From contig JAJXYL010000001.1 in the NCBI GenBank assembly GCA_021780575.1, forward strand, positions 1-10,324: a DNA stretch of 10,324 nt, given 5' to 3'. The stretch is from a bacterium (GTDB lineage Bacteria > Patescibacteriota > Minisyncoccia > Phycocordibacterales > Phycocordibacteraceae). The position numbers were made by a program, and so were the translations under genes. Shown here piece by piece: positions 6,311 through 10,324 of this stretch (position 1 is its first letter; the number at the start of each line of letters is the position of its first letter). The notes under the pieces are model-generated. The model saw nothing but the letters and a program-made list of their open reading frames with translations. It did not search any database and was not told the DNA's origin.

Positions 6311-6790
6311 ATGCGCACCGCCGGACTTATCGTATTGGCCGCTCCTATTCCTGTAATTGCATATGCTTCGTCAATAAATATCAATAGTGCAAAGCTCCTC
6401 GACACGTTTCCCGGCACCGGGCTCTCAAAGGCTGTCACTATCGCAGATACCCAAAAAGTAAGGAGTATCGGCGCCATAGCCCTTGCGAACACTAAGCGAT
6501 TAATTACCGTCGGCGCAACGGACACCGTCTCACAGCCGAAACCTTCGGCAAGCGTGGCGAGTTATCAAAAGGTACAGCCGGTCGAGTCGGTTATTAGCAA
6601 AGCGACAAACATTCAAACACATGAAGAAGCAGTTCGCGCCCCCGCAGCGGCGACAGATCTCGCCGCTGCGGGGGCGGCATTGCCTTCTCTGGAACCTGTG
6701 ACCCAACAACTCCAGCGTTACTGGTCTATTTCTCGCTTTGGACGCTCGGTCTGCCCGCTGGGGCAGTGTATTCGGATTCCTCTAATCTAA
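6311..6790 (+). pseudogene. Degenerate secreted helix-hairpin-helix protein, probable remnant
   Basis: This 159-codon frame starts with a signal-peptide-like segment (1-19). Then comes SSININSAKLLDTFPGTG (20-37), close to the ComEA-type helix-hairpin-helix consensus (VNINTA..LDTLPGIG). A second half-motif follows at once, VRSIGAIALANTKRLITVG (50-68), as if about 15 residues between the two hairpins were lost. The rest is low-complexity Ser/Thr/Ala/Pro. The last 30 residues look unnatural, whereas the -1 frame over 6715-6768 encodes a hydrophobic stretch (ALLVYFSLWTLGLPAGAVY) that would suit a C-terminal membrane anchor. This suggests a frameshift plus internal deletion in a once larger surface DNA-binding protein. 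It could still be expressed in shortened form. It starts nine bases after the ATPase gene. Confidence 0.5.
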
Positions 6791-6792
6791 CT

Positions 6793-8259
6793 ATGGCAAT
6801 GAATCAGAAACTTGTCCTCGTTACCGGTGGCGCTGGCTTCATCGGTTCGCATCTTTGCAAGCGTCTGGTGAAGGAGGGTCATGCGGTCATCTCACTCGAT
6901 AACTACTTCGCCGGCAGTCGCGAAAACCATGTTCCTGGTGTTGACTACCGTGAGGGGCACACAAAGGATATAGAGAAACATATTCCCGAAATACCCGATC
7001 TCATCTATCACCTCGGCGAATACTCGCGCGTCGAGAAAAGCTTTGAAGACGTGGAGCAAGTGTGGAACCTGAATCAATACGGAACCTTCGCAGTACTTGA
7101 GTTCGCCCGTCGTCGAGGAGCAAAGCTCGTATACGCTGGTTCCTCTACGAAGTTCAGCGATGGCGGTCTCGGCCGCGATCAAAGTCCCTATGCGTGGAGC
7201 AAGGCGAGCATGACCGAGCTCGTGAAGAATTATGGCGACTGGTTTGGTATCAAGTACGCGATAACCTATTTTTATAACGTCTACGGACCCGGCGAGCGCG
7301 CGGGCACTATGGGTACGGTCGTCGCCATTTTTAAAGAGCAGTATCGTCGCGGACTTTCGCTCGGCGTTGTCGCTCCCGGAACGCAGGAACGCATTTTCAC
7401 GCACGTGCACGATATCGTCGATGGTCTCATTGTCGTCGGAGAGAAGGGAACGGGGGACGGATTCGGCATCGGTAGCGAGGATAAGTATTCCATTCTCGAT
7501 CTCGCAAAACTGTTCGGAAGAGACGTCGTCATGCTCCCCGAACGGCAAGGGAATCGCCAACAAGCCGTCGTCGAGACAGTGAATACGCGCGCGCTCGGCT
7601 GGTCGCCGCGCCGCTCGCTGCAAGAAGACATTGCTGCATTTGTCCGGGATGCGAAGCCGGAGCCCGCGCCTGAGAAGCGTGTACTGGTCTTCACGACGAC
7701 CTTCCATCCGATCTCGGGTCCCGCTGAAGACGCGCTCTGCGAACTCATGTCAAAAATGCCGGACGTACGTTTTGACATTATTACGGCGGCACATACGAAA
7801 GAAGCACTTGATATCCCTTGCGTCGTTGCGAACGGCACGGTCCATCGTGTGGGCTTCGGCACTCGTCTCGACAAATTCCTCCTGCCGCTGCTCGGGACGC
7901 GCAAGGCGGTGCAGCTCTCAAATATGCACAACTACCTCTTCTCGTGGTCGGTTATGGCGAGCTATGGCACACTCCCCGCGCTTCTCCTGCGGAGAGGGAA
8001 GCTCATCCCGCTCCTCGTGACGCTGGCCGACCAGGACCTCTCGTGGTACGAGCGACTCTTCCTGCGTCTTATCCTCTCGCAGACCGACCAGGTCTATACC
8101 TCGACGCCGGAGCAAGGACAGAAGCTTCTTTCGCTCGAGAAACGCATGCGCGCCCGCAAGTCGCTTGGTGTGGGCGACTCTTTCGCCAACCAAATTCGCT
8201 TCGCGTACTCCGCGATTTTAAGAAAAATGAGCCAAAATAGGCCCATAAAACATTACTAA
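6793..8259 (+). CDS. NAD-dependent epimerase/dehydratase fused to a half GT-B glycosyltransferase
   Basis: From ATG 6793 the protein has 488 residues. A GTG at 6766 is in frame, but the added residues look like the shifted tail of the preceding gene; ATG 6799 is also possible. Residues 6-290 form an extended short-chain dehydrogenase of the UDP-sugar epimerase type: TGGAGFIG (11-18) binds NAD, DN (36-37) follows strand two, GSST (116-119) holds the catalytic Ser/Thr, and YAWSK (133-137) is the YxxxK pair. Residues 296-450 match the N-terminal domain of the glycosyltransferase at 8816: RVLVF...GPAEDAL here against KVLIF...GGAEIAL there, then VHRVG and a PLLVTL/PYLLTL match. The nucleotide-sugar-binding C-terminal domain with its E-x7-E motif is absent. 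It probably makes a sugar nucleotide for surface glycans; the half domain may bind acceptor or partner, or be decaying. Confidence 0.85.
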   Translation: MAMNQKLVLVTGGAGFIGSHLCKRLVKEGHAVISLDNYFAGSRENHVPGVDYREGHTKDIEKHIPEIPDLIYHLGEYSRVEKSFEDVEQVWNLNQYGTFAVLEFARRRGAKLVYAGSSTKFSDGGLGRDQSPYAWSKASMTELVKNYGDWFGIKYAITYFYNVYGPGERAGTMGTVVAIFKEQYRRGLSLGVVAPGTQERIFTHVHDIVDGLIVVGEKGTGDGFGIGSEDKYSILDLAKLFGRDVVMLPERQGNRQQAVVETVNTRALGWSPRRSLQEDIAAFVRDAKPEPAPEKRVLVFTTTFHPISGPAEDALCELMSKMPDVRFDIITAAHTKEALDIPCVVANGTVHRVGFGTRLDKFLLPLLGTRKAVQLSNMHNYLFSWSVMASYGTLPALLLRRGKLIPLLVTLADQDLSWYERLFLRLILSQTDQVYTSTPEQGQKLLSLEKRMRARKSLGVGDSFANQIRFAYSAILRKMSQNRPIKHY

Positions 8260-8267
8260 TACAGCAC

Positions 8268-8295
8268 TTGACAAACACTATATATTAGGTATATT
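8268..8295 (+). promoter_or_regulatory. Sigma70-type promoter for the 118-residue protein
   Basis: TTGACA (8268-8273) is a perfect -35 and TATATT (8290-8295) a good -10, with a 16-base spacer. The surroundings are AT-rich, unlike neighbouring coding DNA. Transcription should start near 8301-8303, giving a leader of about 60 bases. This is the only full -35/-10 pair I find in the window. Confidence 0.8.
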
Positions 8296-8308
8296 CTACA
8301 CCCTAGAA

Positions 8309-8332
8309 AAGGCGGGACGGTCGTCTTGCCTT
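8309..8332 (+). promoter_or_regulatory. Leader hairpin in the 5' untranslated region
   Basis: AAGGCGGGAC (8309-8318) pairs with GTCTTGCCTT (8323-8332) over ten pairs, two of them G-T wobbles, with loop GGTC. It begins a few bases after the predicted transcription start and ends about 18 bases before the Shine-Dalgarno site, leaving that site free. It may protect the 5' end of the message or bind a regulator. There is no T run after it, so it is not an obvious attenuator. Confidence 0.6.
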
Positions 8333-8361
8333 CTGAAAACACAGTCACTAGGAGATAGGCA

Positions 8362-8718
8362 ATGGATAATGAAGCAAAAGTTGACCAGAGCGCGGTCAGT
8401 GGAAACTCAGCGGCCTACGAGGCTCGCGTGGAGAAGGCCAGGGCGCGTATCGCCGAATTGGACCTGCAGGAGAATGCGAAGTATGCATTTTTGGTACGTC
8501 GCGCCTCGCGCAACATCAACGACAACGACTATGGCGAAGGCTTCATTGTCGGGCGAGTTACGGGCTTCAGCGGGTACGGTGGTGGTGAACGGTGCGTCGA
8601 AGTTTCGTTCGATTGGGCTGAATGGGTTTCCGAGTTACCGGCGCAGGAAAGAAAGATCAACATCCTTCTCCGGGACATCGTGGCAGCACTGCGCGACAAG
8701 ATCGACTATACGTTCTAG
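8362..8718 (+). CDS. Hypothetical protein, 118 residues, in its own transcription unit
   Basis: I do not recognise this protein. The start is well supported: AGGAG (8350-8354) lies seven bases before the ATG, the best Shine-Dalgarno site in the window. Residues 17-38 are rich in Ala, Glu and Arg and probably form an amphipathic helix. Residues 41-84 look strand-rich (YAFLVRR, FIVGRVTGF, CVEVSFDW) with a glycine cluster GYGGGE (71-76). Residues 97-112 suggest a final helix. There is one cysteine (78), no signal peptide and no membrane segment, so it is probably a small soluble cytoplasmic protein. Its promoter, leader hairpin and terminator make it independent of the glycan genes on both sides, which suggests high or separately controlled expression or later insertion. 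A second frame (8369-8743) overlaps it but has no start signal. Confidence 0.85.
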   Translation: MDNEAKVDQSAVSGNSAAYEARVEKARARIAELDLQENAKYAFLVRRASRNINDNDYGEGFIVGRVTGFSGYGGGERCVEVSFDWAEWVSELPAQERKINILLRDIVAALRDKIDYTF

Positions 8719-8751
8719 GTCAGGGACGAGCGAGATTCTGTAGACAGGTGG

Positions 8752-8788
8752 AGCGCGTTGGACCCCAGGTCCCACGCGCTTCTTTTTA
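8752..8788 (+). terminator. Rho-independent terminator after the 118-residue protein
   Basis: AGCGCGT (8752-8758) pairs with ACGCGCT (8774-8780). After one T-C mismatch, GGACC (8760-8764) pairs with GGTCC (8768-8772), closing on the loop CCA. TCTTTTTA follows immediately. A 12-pair GC-rich stem with a T run is a textbook intrinsic terminator, placed 33 bases after the stop codon at 8718. Confidence 0.92.
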
Positions 8789-8802
8789 TACACAGCAGAG
8801 GT

Positions 8803-8811
8803 TAGTATAGA
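8803..8811 (+). promoter_or_regulatory. -10-like element upstream of the GT4 gene
   Basis: The overlapping hexamers TAGTAT (8803-8808) and TATAGA (8806-8811) lie seven and four bases before the GTG at 8816. Because a strong terminator ends just upstream, the glycosyltransferase needs its own promoter, which makes this element more believable. The T run of the terminator (8783-8787) occupies the -35 position. Confidence 0.4.
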
Positions 8812-8815
8812 GACA

Positions 8816-9970
8816 GTGTCAGATAAAAAAATCAGAAAAGTCCTCATATTCTCGCTCGCGTATTATCCGCGTTTCGGCGGCGCCGAAATCGCGCTCAAGG
8901 AGATTACCGACCGAATTCCAGACATCGAATTCCATGTCCTAACCTTGAATTTTGGCGGGGAAGTAAGGGAGGAAAAAATCGGAAATGTCATCGTGCATCG
9001 GGTGGGGAACGGCGCCTCGTATCTCTCGAAGATCCTTTTCATACCGCGCGCCGCCTATGCGGCGCGCGCTCTGCATGTGTCCCTTCGCTTTGATGCGTTC
9101 TGGGCGATGATGAGCTACATGCTATTCCCCATCGTGTTCCTGCGCTTCGTGGGTCTCCGTGTCCCGTACCTCCTTACGCTTCAAGAGGGCGACCCGTGGA
9201 AGCATATGTTTTCAAGGTGGTTTATCCTCCCCCTGCGGCCGTTTCTTTCAATTGGTTTTAGAAATGCGTCTGCTGTTTCCGCGATATCAACCTATCTTGG
9301 GCAGTGGGCGACACATATGGGATTCAATGGAAGGGTCGCCGTTATTCCAAATGGCGTTGACCTTAACCGTTTTATCAACCTGCCGCATCCTCCTTTCGTG
9401 GTTGCCGATACCGTGAATTTGGTCACCGCCTCGCGTTTGGTACATAAGAATGCCATTGATGAGGTGATCCGTGCACTTGTTCTCTTGCCAAAGAATATAC
9501 AATTCGTTATTTACGGCGGCGGTCCCGACGAGATGAAGCTGAGGAAGCTTTCCGAAGAACTCGGAGTCTCTGATCGCGTACTTTTTAAGGGTCATAGCTC
9601 GCATGCGGAATTAGCGCGGGCCTTCTCGACCGCGCATATCTTTATTCGCCCATCCCGTTCGGAGGGCATGGGGAATTCGTTTATTGAAGCGATGGCCGTC
9701 GGACTTCCCGTCATCGCAACCCAGGAGGGCGGGATAGCAGATTTTCTATTTGATGAGAAGCGCAATCTAGGGAAACCAAGTACTGGTTGGGCGGTCGATG
9801 TCGACTCTCCGGAACACATCGCGCTGGCAGTGAAAGACATCATCTCGAATCCTGGAAAAGTGGCGCGCGTGCGTGCCAATGCTCTTGCCCTCGTGCGTGA
9901 GAAATATGACTGGAATCTCATCGCTCGAGATATGAAAACCCTTTTCAGGCATCTTTTTGAGAACAGGTAG
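8816..9970 (+). CDS. Family 4 glycosyltransferase (GT-B fold)
   Basis: This 384-residue protein is a complete retaining GT4 enzyme that moves a sugar from a nucleotide donor to a growing surface glycan or glycolipid, probably at the cytoplasmic face of the membrane. The N-terminal domain has the acceptor-side glycine motif YYPRFGGAE (16-24). IPNGVD (177-182) begins the linker to the second domain. The C-terminal domain has SRLVHKNAIDEVIRA (206-220) with the conserved Arg and Lys, VIYGGGPDE (231-239), FKGH (257-260) and the signature EGMGNSFIE (283-291, E-x7-E). Donor and acceptor cannot be told from sequence. It starts with GTG and has no Shine-Dalgarno site at normal distance, but lies beside a -10-like element. 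The next glycosyltransferase begins nine bases after its stop. Confidence 0.92.
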   Translation: MSDKKIRKVLIFSLAYYPRFGGAEIALKEITDRIPDIEFHVLTLNFGGEVREEKIGNVIVHRVGNGASYLSKILFIPRAAYAARALHVSLRFDAFWAMMSYMLFPIVFLRFVGLRVPYLLTLQEGDPWKHMFSRWFILPLRPFLSIGFRNASAVSAISTYLGQWATHMGFNGRVAVIPNGVDLNRFINLPHPPFVVADTVNLVTASRLVHKNAIDEVIRALVLLPKNIQFVIYGGGPDEMKLRKLSEELGVSDRVLFKGHSSHAELARAFSTAHIFIRPSRSEGMGNSFIEAMAVGLPVIATQEGGIADFLFDEKRNLGKPSTGWAVDVDSPEHIALAVKDIISNPGKVARVRANALALVREKYDWNLIARDMKTLFRHLFENR

Positions 9971-9973
9971 AAT
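9968..9973 (+). promoter_or_regulatory. -10-like TAGAAT upstream of the second glycosyltransferase
   Basis: TAGAAT overlaps the stop codon of the preceding gene and lies six bases before the ATG at 9980, the same placement as the TATACT boxes. No Shine-Dalgarno site is present at normal distance. Read-through from 8816 is equally possible. Confidence 0.3.
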
Positions 9974-9979
9974 ATAGCT

Positions 9980-10324
9980 ATGAAGCTTGTTATCGCGACA
10001 CCCTTGTATCCGCCCGAGATAGGCGGCCCTGCGACATATGCAAAGCTTCTTTCCGATGGATTGCCGGGAAAGGGTATTAAAATTGAGATGGTGAAATTCA
10101 GCGGGGTCCGTCACCTGCCGCGATTCATCAGCCACCTTACCTACTATCGTCGCGTACTGCGCGCCGCCCGCCGCGCCGACGCCGTTCTTGCGCTTGACCC
10201 GGTTTCGGTCGGCCTACCGGCTCTCCATGCAGCAAGAAAGGCGGGGAAGCCGTTCTTCGTGAAAATCGTCGGCGACTATGCATGGGAACAAGGACAGCAA
10301 AGATTTGGCGTCGCGCAAACGCTT
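9980..10324 (+). CDS. Glycosyltransferase, N-terminal part (cut by window end)
   Basis: The frame stays open for 115 codons to the window edge, so only the N-terminal domain is visible. It begins MKLVIATPLYPPEIGGPATY, the typical opening of GT4 family enzymes: a hydrophobic first strand, then PPEIGGP with the glycine loop that contacts the acceptor. Further on, ADAVLALDPVSVGLPAL (about 76-92) and KPFFVKIVGDYAWEQG (about 98-113) fit the fourth and fifth strands of the GT-B N-terminal fold. The catalytic E-x7-E half lies outside the window. It follows the complete glycosyltransferase by nine bases and probably acts in the same glycan pathway. It is partial because the sequence ends, not because the gene is broken. 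Confidence 0.88.
   Translation, partial: MKLVIATPLYPPEIGGPATYAKLLSDGLPGKGIKIEMVKFSGVRHLPRFISHLTYYRRVLRAARRADAVLALDPVSVGLPALHAARKAGKPFFVKIVGDYAWEQGQQRFGVAQTL

Noticed and set aside
6766..6792. Upstream GTG start for the epimerase fusion, adding nine residues.
   Set aside because: The added residues overlap the preceding gene and look like the frameshifted tail of the helix-hairpin-helix protein. The nucleotide-binding strand begins correctly after ATG 6793 or 6799.
6892..7707. A 271-codon - strand open frame opposite the epimerase domain.
   Set aside because: The + strand shows NAD-binding and YxxxK motifs in the right order, while the antisense product has no motif or start signal.
8369..8743. 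A 124-codon + strand frame overlapping the 118-residue gene in another phase.
   Set aside because: The Shine-Dalgarno site at 8350-8354 is correctly spaced for the ATG at 8362. The alternative product is rich in Ser, Thr and Arg, as is typical for an off-frame reading.
1..10324. CRISPR arrays, insertion sequences, toxin-antitoxin pairs or phage genes.
   Set aside because: I see no regularly spaced direct repeats, transposase motifs, or paired small toxin and antitoxin frames anywhere in the window.

Overview
The window reads as a compact, moderately GC-rich bacterial genome segment, with every convincing gene on the + strand. Gene content and style suggest the Candidate Phyla Radiation (Patescibacteria), probably Parcubacteria-like. 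The reasons are very tight gene packing, shortened housekeeping enzymes, few Shine-Dalgarno sites, a soluble VirD4/TraG-like ATPase outside any conjugation cluster, and a degraded secreted helix-hairpin-helix protein. This placement is an inference; no 16S rRNA or ribosomal protein lies in the window.

Layout. 1-280: no supported gene; a perfect 15-bp hairpin at the left edge (perhaps the terminator of a gene outside the window) and two weaker hairpins. 281-353: tRNA-Ile(GAT), whose acceptor stem continues as perfect pairing of the flanking DNA, followed by a tRNA-like remnant. 481-990: a membrane-anchored PrcB-like protein. 1036-3638: murD and murC, overlapping by ATGA, giving two ligases of peptidoglycan precursor synthesis. 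3644-4318: rsmI, a 16S rRNA methyltransferase. 4331-4483: a 50-residue membrane protein. 4520-6301: the VirD4/TraG-like ATPase with a long disordered tail. 6311-6790: the apparent remnant of a larger secreted helix-hairpin-helix protein.

From 6793 to the right edge lies a cell-surface glycan locus. It holds a nucleotide-sugar epimerase fused to half of a GT-B glycosyltransferase, a complete GT4 glycosyltransferase (8816-9970) and the start of another (9980 onward). Inserted among these is a self-contained unit (8268-8788) with a consensus promoter, a leader hairpin, a good Shine-Dalgarno site, an unrecognised 118-residue protein and a strong intrinsic terminator. It is the only gene in the window with this full set of signals. 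At many other starts a TATACT-like hexamer sits 4-11 bases before the start codon, which suggests leaderless transcripts.

Together the genes serve envelope building (murC, murD, glycan enzymes), ribosome maturation (rsmI) and decoding (tRNA-Ile). I see no complete new multi-gene system. The best leads are the 118-residue unit, the epimerase/half-glycosyltransferase fusion, the tRNA with a 17-bp closing stem, and the recurring TATACT starts.
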